Positions 54,351 through 64,000 of a stretch of DNA of 64,000 nucleotides are shown piece after piece (the first letter of the stretch is position 1; each line of letters starts with the position of its first letter). The notes beneath the pieces were generated by a model. That model saw only the letters and a program-made list of their open reading frames with translations. It did not search any database and was not told the origin of the DNA. The DNA comes from Bufo bufo (Eukaryota; Chordata; Amphibia; Anura; Bufonidae). Where the stretch lies: assembly GCF_905171765.1 (NCBI RefSeq), contig NC_053391.1, forward strand, positions 154,747,565-154,811,564, read 5' to 3'. A program made the position numbers and the translations under genes.

Positions 54351-55402
54351 ATGTGAAACTCGAAAAATTTGAATATCGTGCAATGGTCATTTACAGTATT
54401 TCAGTAATGCAACTTAAAAGGTGAAACTAACATATCAGATAGACTCATTACATGCAAAGTGAGATATTTCATGCCTTTATTTGTTATAATTTGGATACTT
54501 ATGGCTTACAGTTTATGAAAACTCCAAATTCACAATCTCAGTGTAACGGTCGCGTACACACACACACAGGGGGGAGGGAAGTGACCACTGCGCTCCCTGC
54601 CTACTTGCCTCGTGAGTCCTAATGACAGGGCACAACTGGACGGCAATCCCTAACTTGGAATAAGTGCAGGGATGACAGACAGACAAACAACAGGACGTGA
54701 ACGGACCGAGTCAATACCAGGAAAGCTACAAAGTACAAATGGAGCAAGCAGAGAATTGTCAGGAGAAGCCGGGGTCATAAATACCAGGAGAGACGTGAAG
54801 TACCAAAGAAGTCAGCAGAGGAACGTCAGGAGGAGGCCGGGGTCAGAATACCAGGATAGCAGCAAAGTACACAAGGAGCAGGCAGAGGATCGTCAGGAAC
54901 TTAGCAGGAGGTAAGTACGTCAGGAAAGACAAAATCACAGGTGGAACCTAAATTAACAGGCAACCTGTGGCCAGCAGGCTGCCTGTATTTATAGTGGGGA
55001 GTGAGGGTCATGTGACGTGGCCAGCGTCACATGACCGACAGACCAACCAGTCGAGCACCGAGTGATCAGCTCGGCGCTCAAGGCAGACTAGGAGCAGGGA
55101 GCCGACCAGCTAGTAAAGCCGCCCTGGGAATGAGGTCAAACACAGATCCTCATTCCCAAAGCTAAGCAACATGTCTGCGGGTAATGGGGGACCAAGTGCA
55201 TCTTCGGAACCCCGTTACACCCAGGTACTCTTTGTTTGGATATGGATTAATTAGCTGACTAGAGTGTGACACTTTGAGCCTAGAATATTGAACCTTTTCA
55301 CAATATTATAATTTTAAGTTGCATTAATGCAACTCCTTTTAGATGCATTACTGAAATAAATGAACTTTTGCATGATATTCTAATGTTTCGAGTTTCACCT
55401 GT
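54351..55402. mobile_element. Mariner/Tc1-type non-autonomous element
   Basis: Inverted ends GTGAAACTCGAAAAATTTGA (54353) and, as complement, GGTGAAACTCGAAACATTAG (55400) with inner GTAATGCAACTTAAAAGG repeats, in a TATA-rich target. Split by a solo LTR at 54542-55219; own length about 370 bp. The element at 1-150 is a second copy of the same end. No transposase remains. Confidence 0.75.
54542..55219. mobile_element. Solo LTR (678 bp) in the mariner element
   Basis: Starts TGTAACGGTCGCG, ends CCCCGTTACA, flanked by CTCAG (54537-54541) and CCCAG (55220-55224), a 5-bp duplication with one change. TG...CA ends and 5-bp duplication indicate an LTR left by recombination, gypsy or ERV type. Internal tandem motifs (CCAGGA(A/G)AG, GTCAGGA(G/A)), no coding. 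Confidence 0.7.
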
Positions 55403-55421
55403 GTATATATATACATATATG

Positions 55422-56495
55422 CACTCACCTAAAGAATTATTAGGAACACCTGTTCTATTTCTCATTAATGCAATTATCTAGTCAACCAATCACATGGCAG
55501 TTGCTTCAATGCATTTAGGGGTGTGGTCCTGGTCAAGACAATCTCCTGAACTCCAAACTGAATGTCAGAATGGGAAAGAAAGGTGATTTAAGCAATTTTG
55601 AGCGTGGCATGATTGTTGGTGCCAGACGAGACGGTCTGAGTATTTCACAATCTGCTCAGTTACTGGGATTTTCACGCACAACCATTTCTAGGGTTTACAA
55701 AGAATGGTGTGAAAAGGGAAAAACATCCAGTATACGGCAGTCCTGTGGGCAAAAATGCCTTGTGGATGCTAGAGGTCAGAGGACAATGGGCCGACTGATT
55801 CAAGCTGATAGAAGAGCAACGTTGACTGAAATAACCACTCGTTACAACCGAGGTATGCAGCAAAGCATTTGTGAAGCCACAACACGCACAACCTTGAGGC
55901 AGATGGGCTACAACAGCAGAAGACCCCACCGGGTACCACTTATCTCCACTACAAATAGGAAAAAGAGGCTACAATTTGCACGCGCTCACCAAAATTGGAC
56001 TGTTGAAGATTGGAAAAATGTTGCCTGGTCTGATAAGTCTCGATTTCTGTTAAGACATTCAAATGGTAGAGTCCGAATTTGGCGTAAACAGAATGAGAAC
56101 ATGTATCCATCCTCTGATGGCTACTTCCAGCAGGATAATGCACCATGTCACAAAGCTCGAATCATTTCAAATTGGTTTCTTGAACATGACAATGAGTTCA
56201 CTGTACTAAAATGGCCCCCACAGTCACCAGATCTCAACCCAATAGAGCATCTTTGGGATGTGGTGGAACGGGAGCTTCGTGCCCTGGATGTGCATCCCTT
56301 AAATCTCCATCAACTGCAAGATGCTATCCTACCAACATTTCCTATGGGCCAACATATCCTATGGGCCAACATTTCTAAAGAATGCTATCAGCACCTTGTT
56401 GAATCAATGCCACATAGAATTAAGGCAGTTCTGAAGGCAAAAGGGGGTCCAACACCGTATTAGTATGGTGTTCCTAATAATTCTTTAGGTGAGTG
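55422..56495 (+). mobile_element. Second Tc1-family element, internally deleted
   Basis: 1074 bp; termini CACTCACCTAAAGAATTATT and exact complement at 56470-56495, then TA. Short inverted ends (about 28 bp) distinguish it from the IR/DR Tc1 copies. Carries one open transposase frame. Confidence 0.9.
55570..56463 (+). CDS. Tc1-family transposase, open frame with in-frame deletion
   Basis: 297 residues, no stop. Order: LSNFERGMIVGARRDGLSIS helix-turn-helix, second DNA-binding domain with GQKCLV in place of the GRP hook, NVAWSDKSRF (first Asp), FQQDNAPCH (second Asp), [13 protein letters not shown] (third acid, DD34E). Between the first and second Asp only about 45 residues remain, where relatives have about 90, and the conserved G-G-x-V-M-V-W-G stretch is absent, so an in-frame deletion removed part of the fold. 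A small duplication of CCTATGGGCCAACAT-type text occurs at 56340-56370. Probably inactive despite being open. Confidence 0.85.
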   Translation: MGKKGDLSNFERGMIVGARRDGLSISQSAQLLGFSRTTISRVYKEWCEKGKTSSIRQSCGQKCLVDARGQRTMGRLIQADRRATLTEITTRYNRGMQQSICEATTRTTLRQMGYNSRRPHRVPLISTTNRKKRLQFARAHQNWTVEDWKNVAWSDKSRFLLRHSNGRVRIWRKQNENMYPSSDGYFQQDNAPCHKARIISNWFLEHDNEFTVLKWPPQSPDLNPIEHLWDVVERELRALDVHPLNLHQLQDAILPTFPMGQHILWANISKECYQHLVESMPHRIKAVLKAKGGPTPY

Positions 56496-57264
56496 TATGT
56501 AAATTTCAGTTAGTGTCAGTTTAGAATTTTGCACGAAAGCACCATCTGCGTACGTGCATTTTACAACCAATGAGCACCGATCAGTAGTGCCCATTACTAA
56601 TCAAGTCTGCTCAGTTTGCACTGCAAGTTTTTTTTTTTTTGTGCAGAAAAGACATGCTTTTGTGGATACATTATTTTTTTTGCAGAAAAGCCTTTTTTTT
56701 TTTACAGAAATTTTATTTTTTTACAGAAAGGACTTTTTTTTACAATTTTTTTTTCTTCTAAATTTAATTTCACATTTATTACAAGCCCCTTCACATGTGA
56801 AAACACAACATACACACCCCTCACACATACACACGTCAAACCACAATAAAATAAAAATGGCCCGTCTGGGAGTAAGGATTTATGGAATAAAATACTAAGC
56901 ATATGAATTGAAGAAGCCGCGGTCCGCTGAGATTCCTTTGCTATTTGTCTGGAGTTCGCTCTTTTCTCGTGCGGGCGTAAAGTTGAAAAATCGAGTGCTG
57001 ATCCTCCCTATTTCCAAACATAAAGTAGACATATGCAGAATGTAAAGCAATAACTATTTTTGGATGCATTACTATTAGAGTTGAGCTGACACCTAGATGT
57101 TCGGGTACGACGAGTTCGGCTGAACCTGAAAAAAAAGTTCGGGTTCGGGACCCGAACTTGACCTCGAACCCGAACCCCATTGAAGTCAATGGGGAGCCAA
57201 ACTTTTGGGCACTAAAATGGCTCTAAAATAGTCCTGGAAAGGGCTAGAGGGCTGCAAAAGGCAT

Positions 57265-57795
57265 TGTCACGGATGATGTTTGCAGAGAGCTGGAAGTTAT
57301 GGATAAACATCCGACTGGCTTGATCCCAAACTAAGGAGCATAAAGGTGACCCCTATAAAACCCTAAGAGCTCACCCTGACTGCTAAGCACATACAAGTGT
57401 CTCAGAGGTAGACAATTGCATGCCCTCGTACCTAGACTGTGTGACACCTGAAAACCCTATAATAGTGAGGGGACACGACCACCGGCCCCCTGCACTTAAT
57501 ACGGAGGGAGTCAGGGTCACCTAGAATCAAGCCAGCAAAGAAACACAATACATGAAAGGACTTATCTGAGCAAGCAGGAACTGAAGTCTCCAGCAGTGAA
57601 CACTTCAATCCAGGAAGTAGTATAAACCGCAAAATGAGGCAGTATGGGAGGGAATATAAAGGAAAGAGGATTAGTCTAAATAGGTGACACCTGGGAGAAG
57701 GAAATGAGATGACAAAGTGAAACCAAAACAAAGAACATCATGCAAGAGGTAGAAAAGGATGTCTGTCAGACCTTCTCACAGACGTGGCGGTGACA
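57265..57795. mobile_element. Solo LTR (531 bp) in the hAT element
   Basis: Starts TGTCACGGATGATG, ends GACGTGGCGGTGACA, flanked by GGCAT at 57260-57264 and 57796-57800. TG...CA ends with a 5-bp duplication. No internal region is left. It is distinct from the gypsy LTR at 15341. Confidence 0.85.
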
Positions 57796-57799
57796 GGCA

Positions 57800-58550
57800 T
57801 CAAAATGTGCTTAAGAGCATGACAACTGTTCTGCAAACAAATGTGGATAGGGAAATGACTTAAAATAACATAAAATACTGAAAAATTTAAAATAACAATC
57901 TGGATCTAGGAGTAGGAGGTTGAGGAGGCGGTGGATGGGTGGATGTGGCGGTGTAGGTTGACGTGGCGGTGTAGGTGGAAGCGGCGGTGAAGGGGGAATA
58001 GGTAGCCAACACTGATTTGTGTTATTTTCTATTTTTAAATTGGGGTATCCCCCAAAATATTGGGACATATAACGAAATAAAACAAAGAATAAGTGCACTT
58101 GAGTACAAGAATGGATGGTTGAGGCTGGTATAAATGTCTGTTCTGCACAAGGTACGGACAAGTCCTGTGGGATCCATGTCTGGTTCATTTTAATAAACGT
58201 AAGCTTGTCCACATTGCCTGCGGCCTGTGATAATGCTCTTTGCCGTGCTAAACACACGTTCACACTATACACTGGCTGCAGGGCAGGTCAGCACCTCCAA
58301 GGCTGACAAAGCATTTCCACATTTTGGCCATGCTAACCCTGCCTTCTCAGGTGCTGGTGGTGCCCCAGCTGCGTTGACGACCTTTTCCTCCTCCTCTGCC
58401 TTCGCCCTGTGCTTCCACTGTGCCCCCGCTGTCAGGTGGGAATGCTATCATCAGCGTGCGCTTGTAGTCGCACATCTTCCGATCAGTAACAGATGTTTTC
58501 ACTAAATTTGGTTCCCTGTCAGCAATGCAGAGCAGGGGTTCATTCATGGC
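57800..58550 (-). pseudogene. Duplicated 3' part of the hAT transposase gene
   Basis: Parallels 59100-59900. Shared text includes AAAATGTGCTTAAGAGCATG, CAAACAAATGTGGAT and GGGCAGGTCAGCACCTCCAA, and the coding piece at 58347-58547 has DRKMCDYKRTLMIAFPPDSG, matching DRKMREYKRTL and AFPPDSGGTVEAQG of the main copy. It holds only the end of the transposase, so it is a tandem partial duplication within the element. Confidence 0.7.
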
Positions 58551-59030
58551 AAAAGGGAGATCTTGTCACCCAGCAATAGAACAGAGGATTTTGAGAGATT
58601 TAGGCCCTTGTCACCCAGGCACAGCAGGGGTTCATTTAAGGCAAAAGTTGGTTCATGTCACGCAGCAATAGAACAGACGATTTTGAGAGATTTAGGCCCC
58701 TGTCACCCAGGCACAGCAGGGGTTCATTCACGGCATAAGGGGGATCTTGTCACCTAACAATAGAACAGAGGATTTTGAGAGATTTAGGCCCATGCCACCC
58801 AGGCACAGCAGGGTTTCATTCACGGCAAAAGGTGGTTCATGTCACCCAGCAATAGAACAGAGGATTTTGAGAGATTTAGACTCCTGTCACCCAGGCACAG
58901 CAGGGGTTCATTCACGGCAAAAGGGGGTTCATGTCACCCAGCAATAGAACAGAGGATTTTGAGAGATTTAAGCCCCTGTCACCCAGGCTCAGCAGGGGTT
59001 TGGATACACCAAAAATGGTAAAATGTCACC
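58510..59030. repeat. 92-bp minisatellite in the hAT element
   Basis: Five to six units of CACCCAGCAATAGAACAGAG, TTTTGAGAGATTTAGG, CCCAGGCACAGCAGGGG and TTCATTCACGGCAAAAGG. The reported 60-66-residue ORFs here are period artefacts. Confidence 0.9.
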
Positions 59031-59587
59031 CGACAATTGAAAATAAGATTTTTTTTTAATTTAGGGCACTAAAATGGCTATAAAATAGTCCTTAAAAAGG
59101 CTAGAGGGATGTAAGAGGCAGTAAAATGTGCTTAAGAGCATGGCAACTGCTCTGCAAACAAATGTGGATGGGGAAATAACTTACAATAAAATAAAATAAC
59201 TAAAAATTACAAATTATTAACCAGAAAACTGAGAGAAGGAGGTGGATATGAATGTGGTGTTGTAGGTGGAGGCAGCAATGGAGGAGGAGGGTGTAGCCAA
59301 CAATGTTTTATTTTATTTTTTATTGGTGTAGGTAGCCCCCAAAAATATTGTGACAAAAAAATAAAATAAAACAAAGAATCATTGCACTTGACTTGAGTAC
59401 AAGAATGTATGTTTGATGGTGGTATAAATGTCTATTCTGCACAAGGTACAGACAATTCTTGTGGGATCCAAACCTGGTTCATTTTAATGAACGTGAGCTT
59501 GTCCACGTTGGCTGTGGACAGGCGGCTGCGCTTGTCTGTGATGACAGGGCAGGTCAGCACCTCCAAGGCTTAAAGGGCAAGCTCAGG
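59031..59587 (-). other. 3' region downstream of the hAT transposase
   Basis: Contains the parental copy of the AAAATGTGCTTAAGAGCATG segment and an AAATAAAATAAAACAAAG-rich stretch. No independent gene. Confidence 0.5.
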
Positions 59588-62500
59588 CTATGTGCCCAAT
59601 TTGGAGACCCAGAAGTTGAAGGGGGCAGACCCGTCATTCAGTACGTGTAGGAGTGTGCACACATACTGCTCCACCATGTTGGTGAAATGCTGCCTCCTGC
59701 TAAGACGTTCCATATCAGCTGGTGGTGCTGGTTGTTGTGGCGTGCTGACAAAGCTTTTCCACATGTCCGCCATGCTAACCCTGCCTTCTGAGGTGCTGGG
59801 GGTGCCCCAACTGCGTTGGCGACCTCTTCCTCGTCCTCTGCCTTGTGCTTCCACTGTGCCCCCGCTGTCAGGTGGGAATGCCACCAGCAGCGCGTCTACC
59901 AGCGTGCGCTTGTACTCGCGCATCTTACGATCACGCTCCAGTGACGGAATTAAGGATGGTACGTTGTGCTTGTAACGGGGATCCAGCAGCGTGGCCACCC
60001 AGTAATCAGCACAAGTTAGAATGTGGGCAACTCGGCAGTCATTGCCGACACACTGCAGCATGTCGCTCATGTGTCCAAGGCTGCCCAGAGGCAACAAAAA
60101 GCTGTCCTCTGTGGGAGGTGCATCGTCTGTGTCCTCTGTATCCCCCCATCCACGCACCAGTGATGGCCTCCACCTCCTCATCCTCCAGAACTGTGTCCTG
60201 GCTGGACAATTGTGTACCTTGGGTTTGTGGGTGCAGGAACCCACCCTCGGAGCCACTTGGGAATGACTGGCCGGAAACCCTTCAAAATTATCAATCTTCC
60301 TCCTCCTGTGCCACATCCTCTTCCATCATCGCCAGGAGCGTTTTTTCAAGGAGGCAAAGAAGTGGGATAGTAACGCTGAGAACGGCGTTATCGGCACTGG
60401 CCATGTTGGTGAAGTACTCGAAACAGCGCAACAAGAAACACAGGTCTCGCATGGAGGCCCAGTCATTGGTGGCGAAGTGGTGCTGTTCCGCCGAGCGACT
60501 CACCCGTGCGTGCTGCAGCTGAAACTTCACTATCGCCTGCTGCTGCTCGCACAGTCTGGCCAGCATGTGCAAGGTGGAGTTCCACCTTGTGAGCACGTCG
60601 CATATTAGGCGGTGAGCGGGATGGCCGAAGTTACTCTGCGGCGCTGACAGGCGAGCAGCAGCAGGGTGAGAACGCTGATAGCGTGCACAGACTGCCCGCA
60701 CTTTATGCAGCAGCTCTGACATATCGGGGTAATTTTTAAGGAACCTCTGCACCACCAAATTCAGCACATGCGCCAGGCAAGGGATGTGCGTCAAACCGGC
60801 TAGTCCCAGAGCTTCTACGAGATATCGGCCATTATCGCACACCACCAGGCCGGGCTTGAGGCTCACTGGCACAAACCACTCATTGGTCTGTTGTTCAAGG
60901 CCCGTCCACAGCTCCTGCGCGGTGTGGGGTTTGTCCCCCAAACAGATACATTTTAAAACTGCCTGCTGTCATTTACCCCTGGCTGTGCTGAAGTTAATGG
61001 TGAAGGTGTTACGCTGACCGGATGAGAAGCCGGTAGAGGATGAGGAACCAGAGTAGGAAGAGGAAGCAACAGGAGGCAAACTGAAGCGCCCTGAAATCCT
61101 CGGTGGTGAAAGGACATGTGCCAAACTGCTATCCGCCTCAGGCCCAGTCGCCACTGAATTCACCCAGTGTGCTGTTATGGAGATATAATGGCCCTGACCG
61201 TGCTTACTGGTCCACGTATCCGTAGTCAGGTGCACCTTGCCACAGATGGCGTTGCGCAGTGCACACCTGATTTTGTCCCCTACTTGGTTGTGAAGGGAAG
61301 GGAAGGGATGGCTTGCCTTGAAAAGTAGTGGTGGCTGGGCACGATGTACTGTGGGACAGCCACCGCCATAAGGCCTTTAAAACTATCCGTCTCCACCAGA
61401 CGAAATGACAGCATTTCAAAGGCAAGTAATTTAGAAATGCTGGCATTCAGGGCGGCAAGGGATCGCGGGTGGGTAGGGGGGTACTTCCTCTTCCTCTCCA
61501 GCGTTTGGGATATGGAGAGCTGAACGCTTCCGTGGGACATTGTGGAGATGCTTAGTGACCCAGGTGTTGGTGTTGCTGGCAGATCCTCTGTTTGTGGGGT
61601 GCCAGGTGGCACTGTCACTCCAGAGGTGGATGAAGAGGCCGCGACTGCCACAGAAGAGCAAGCAGGAGGAGCCAGAGACCTCTCTTGGTTTTTGAGGTGT
61701 CTACTACACTGCAGCTCGTGCTTTGCACTTAAATGCCTGGTCATGCAGGTTGTGGTCAGGTTGAGAACGTTTATGCCACGCTTCAGGCTCTGATTGCACA
61801 GAGTGCAAACCACTCGTGTCTTGTCATCAGCACATTGTCTGAAGAACTGCCATGCCATGGAACTCCTTGGAGCTGGATTTGGTGTGCTCGGTCCCTTGCT
61901 GCGGTGGGCAGTAGGAGGCGTACTGTCTAGAGGACGGCCGCTCCGCTTTTGCACCCTGCTCCCTCTTCTGCTGTTCTGGTGGCTCTGCACGACCACCGCC
62001 TCTTCCTCCGAACTACATAGGTCATTCGCATGACCTTCATTCCATGTCAGGTCGAGGACCTCATCGTCCTCCACATCATCTTCCACCCAGTCTTCACCCC
62101 TGACTTCCTTGTCGGTCTGCACGCTTTCGAAATTCCCAGCAGTTGGCACCTGTGTTTCGTCATCATCCGAGACGTGCTGCGATGGTCCTCCCATGTACTC
62201 ATCTTGAAAAATAAGTGGTTGGGCATCGGTGCACTCAATCTCTTCCACTTCTGGGGCAGGGCTAGGTGGATGGCCATGGGAAACCCTGCTAACAGAGTCA
62301 TCAAAAAGCAGAAGAGACTGCTGCATGATTTGGGGCTCAGACTGCTTGGCTGATTTGCAAGGGGGTGAGGTGAAAGACTGATGGACATCGGCTGCAGGTG
62401 CCAACTGTGGTCTTTCAGCAGGAGACAGGGTGGGAGACAATGTGAAGGAACTGGATCCACTGTCAGCAACCCAATGTACTATCGCCTGTACTTGTTCAGG

Positions 62501-62692
62501 CCTCACCATTCGTAGAGCAGCATTAGGCCCGACCAAATTCCACTGCAGGTTTTCTCGCCTACTCGCACCTGAGGAAGGGGTTTCACTTGTGCATGTAGCT
62601 GGCACAGATCGACCACGTCCTCTCCCTGCAACAGGAGCTCCACCAGCATCACCACGACCTGGGCCAAGTCCCTTATTTGACGCTCTTCTCAT
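59588..62692 (-). pseudogene. hAT transposase with N-terminal BED zinc finger (few lesions)
   Basis: Cut-and-paste transposase. From the ATG at 62692: low-complexity acidic N-terminus, then a BED finger (about residues 280-333 of the 470-codon first frame: WQFFRQCADDKTRVVCTLC ... TRHLSAKHE, C-x2-C and H-x4-H). Next, in another frame, LTTDTWTSKHGQGHYISITA (61235-60969), PCLAHVLNLVVQRFL and DVLTRWNSTLHMLARL (60941-60291), and YWVATLLDPRYKHN with a C-terminal dimerisation-like region (60316-59588). Lesions: frame change near 61270, in-frame TAA at 60971-60969, frame change near 60305. No accessory ORF is seen. Confidence 0.85.
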
Positions 62693-62769
62693 ATTTTTTA
62701 AATTTAGGATCTTGCCCTAAATGGGTGTTTAATTAATAGTAAAAACGAACGACAGTATGTAAAGGGTGT

Positions 62770-63600
62770 ATCTCACACGGCCTGAACCAGACTAGGCCTG
62801 AATTAAAGATTTCTTTGTACAAAATGGCTGTATTTCAAATGGCTGTATTTCAAATGGCTGAATCAAACCCCTGTATGTATAGGGGGGATCACACACGCCC
62901 TGAATCAGTGAAGGCCTGAAGTAAATATATCTTTGCACAAAAAAGCTGTATTTCAAATGGCTATATTTCAAATGCCTGATTCAAACCCCTGTATGTAGAG
63001 GAAGTATCTCAGAGGGCCTGAACCACTGTAAGCCTGAAGTAAATATATCTTTGCACAAAATGACTGTATTTCAAATGGCTGTATTTCAAATGCCTGATTC
63101 AAACCCCTGTATGTAGGGGGGTATCTCACACGGTCTAAACCTGTGTAGGCCTGAAGTAAATATATCTTTGCACAAAATGGCTGTATTTCAAATGACTGTA
63201 TTTCAAATGCCTAATTCAAACCCCTTTATGTAGAGGGAGTTTATCAGAGGGCCTGAACCTCTGTAGGCCTGAAGTAAATATATCTTTGCACAAAATGGCA
63301 GTATTTAAAATGGCTGTATTTCAAATGCTTAATTCAAACCCCTGTATGTAGAGGTAGTATTTCAGAGGGCCTGAACCTCTGTAGGCCTGAAGTAAATATA
63401 TCTTTACACAATATGGCTGTATTTCAAATTGCTGTATTTTAAATGCCTGATTCAAACCCCTGTATGTAGGGGGGTATTTCACACGGTCTGAACCAGTGTA
63501 GGCCTGAAGTAAATATATCTTTCCACAAAAAGGATGTATTTCAAATGACTGTATTTCAAATGCCTAATTCAAACCCCTGTATGTATAGTGAGGATCACAC
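62770..63600. repeat. Tandem array of about 120-bp units upstream of hAT transposase
   Basis: Seven units marked by GGCCTGAA(G)TAAA, TATATCTTTGCACAAAATGG, CTGTATTTCAAATGGCTGTA, CAAATGCCTGATTCAAACCC and CTGTATGTAG. Each unit has an internal doubling of GGCTGTATTTCAAAT. Units differ by scattered substitutions. It lies 5' of the transposase ATG, where promoter sequence would be expected. Confidence 0.9.
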
Positions 63601-64000
63601 ATGCGGAAAAAGACAAAGTATATAGCAATGGATGATAAATACTGGCGCTCCCACTGGCAGTTTTGAAAATAACAGAAGTAATGAGGGAGCTTAAAATATA
63701 ACTTTTACTAATATAGTTAAAACATAGCGCCACACACAAATAAATGGTGATAATGATAAATATGGCTTAAGAGATAAGGAACAGTCTTACTGTTCCGACG
63801 CAACCCTGGATACGATCAACCGAGCGTGGCAAAGATGATGCACCACGTCCAAGCTGTTATTTAGGTATGGTCGTTGGTAATTGTTAGGTGTAGACAGTGC
63901 AGGGACCCGATGTCCCTAGAAATCCCTAGTTGGGGAAGAGGCCATTGCTAATGCAGCCCTGTCTGTCTATACAGATTTACTACCCCGCAAGGGGCGGCCC
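63601..64000. other. Unassigned repeat-like sequence to window edge
   Basis: The text changes abruptly after ATCACACATGCGG. TAAATACTGGCGCTCCCA and GCTTAAAATATAACTTTTAC recall the AT-rich ends of the insertions at 20590 and 7968 (Penelope-like or SINE 3' ends), but the similarity is loose. The element runs off the window. ACAGTCTTACTGT at 63782-63794 is a small hairpin. Confidence 0.35.

Larger units (their letters stand above)
52706..57070. mobile_element. TTAA-type element (left part), interrupted
   Basis: TTAACCCCTTAAAGACCC at 52706 mirrors the GGGGTTAA right end at 33380-33387. Own sequence occupies 52710-53440 and 56497-57070, and shares GAGCACCGATCAGTAGTG on both sides of the inserted block (53346 and 56572). 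57000-57060 matches 33060-33120 (CAT(G/A)AAGTAGACATATG). Two Tc1 copies, a mariner-type element and a TA microsatellite lie between; the hAT at 57072 cuts the right side. No ORF of substance; poly(T)-rich 56630-56760. Confidence 0.65.
57072..63600 (-). mobile_element. Large hAT element with BED-finger transposase
   Basis: The left end AGAGTTGAGCTGACACC is followed by GTTCGGGTTCGGGACCCGAA words and CCCATTGAAGTCAATGGGG. The transposase lies on the minus strand (about 62692-59588). A partial duplication of the 3' part lies at 57180-58550, with a solo LTR in it, then a 92-bp minisatellite. A 120-bp tandem array follows upstream of the gene (62770-63600). The right terminus is not seen; other repeat sequence starts at about 63601. 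Confidence 0.8.

Noticed and set aside
56554..56898. Phenylalanine-rich ORFs on plus
   Set aside because: Translation of poly(T) tracts in a TTAA-type element.
59845..60522. Plus-strand 225-residue ORF
   Set aside because: Antisense shadow of the hAT transposase, whose minus-strand translation carries all recognisable motifs.
1..64000. tRNA or other structured RNA genes
   Set aside because: No cloverleaf with A and B boxes was recognised by eye; a tRNAscan-type search would be needed to exclude small ones.

Overview
This is a transposon-dominated piece of a vertebrate nuclear genome, most likely an anuran amphibian. The basis is the mixture of element families (IR/DR Tc1 elements, L1/Tx1-type LINEs, BEL/Pao and chromodomain gypsy LTR elements, TTAA-flanked non-autonomous elements, hAT) and a vertebrate syntabulin-like coding sequence. 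The species assignment is inference. No prokaryotic gene, operon, CRISPR array, rRNA or tRNA was recognised.

Layout. 1-872: a mariner-type end, a scrap of a TTAA-type repeat and an AT-rich palindromic element. 873-6522: a 5.65-kb non-autonomous element flanked by TTAA and built from serial palindromes, an inserted 854-bp perfect-type palindrome, a roughly 190-bp minisatellite and a ladder of terminal hairpins. 6523-29887: one decayed BEL/Pao retrotransposon (truncated 5' LTR, gag, protease, RT, RNase H, integrase, 1.12-kb 3' LTR). It is split by a small retroposed fragment (7968-8096), a full-length antisense L1 (8980-14664), a chromodomain gypsy element (15341-19907), a Penelope-like fragment (about 20590-21003), a 5.5-kb non-autonomous hAT filled with a 33-bp minisatellite (22158-27702), and a Harbinger-like MITE (27760-28466). 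Most junctions carry readable target-site duplications.

29888-33383 is a TTAA-type array carrying a second MITE. 33760-40799 is a foldback element split by an L1 (34092-40473), itself split by a Tc1 (37970-39465). About 42266-52260 is an old CR1-like LINE. 52706-57070 is another TTAA-type element holding two deleted Tc1 copies and a mariner relic with a solo LTR. From 57072 there is a large hAT element with a BED-finger transposase (minus strand), its own solo LTR and minisatellites.

The most notable object is 42767-51163, minus strand. It reads as one retrotransposed unit: L1 5' UTR monomers, ORF1 and ORF2, joined just after the L1 ORF2 stop codon to an open reading frame of about 590 codons matching the C-terminal majority of syntabulin (SYBU), then a 3' UTR, AATAAA and a poly(A) tract. 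The same 13-bp duplication flanks the whole 8.4-kb unit, and the interrupted CR1 reading frame continues across the site. The L1 half is full of frameshifts and stops; the SYBU half has none. This looks like an L1-host-gene chimeric retrocopy, and the SYBU part may have been retained.
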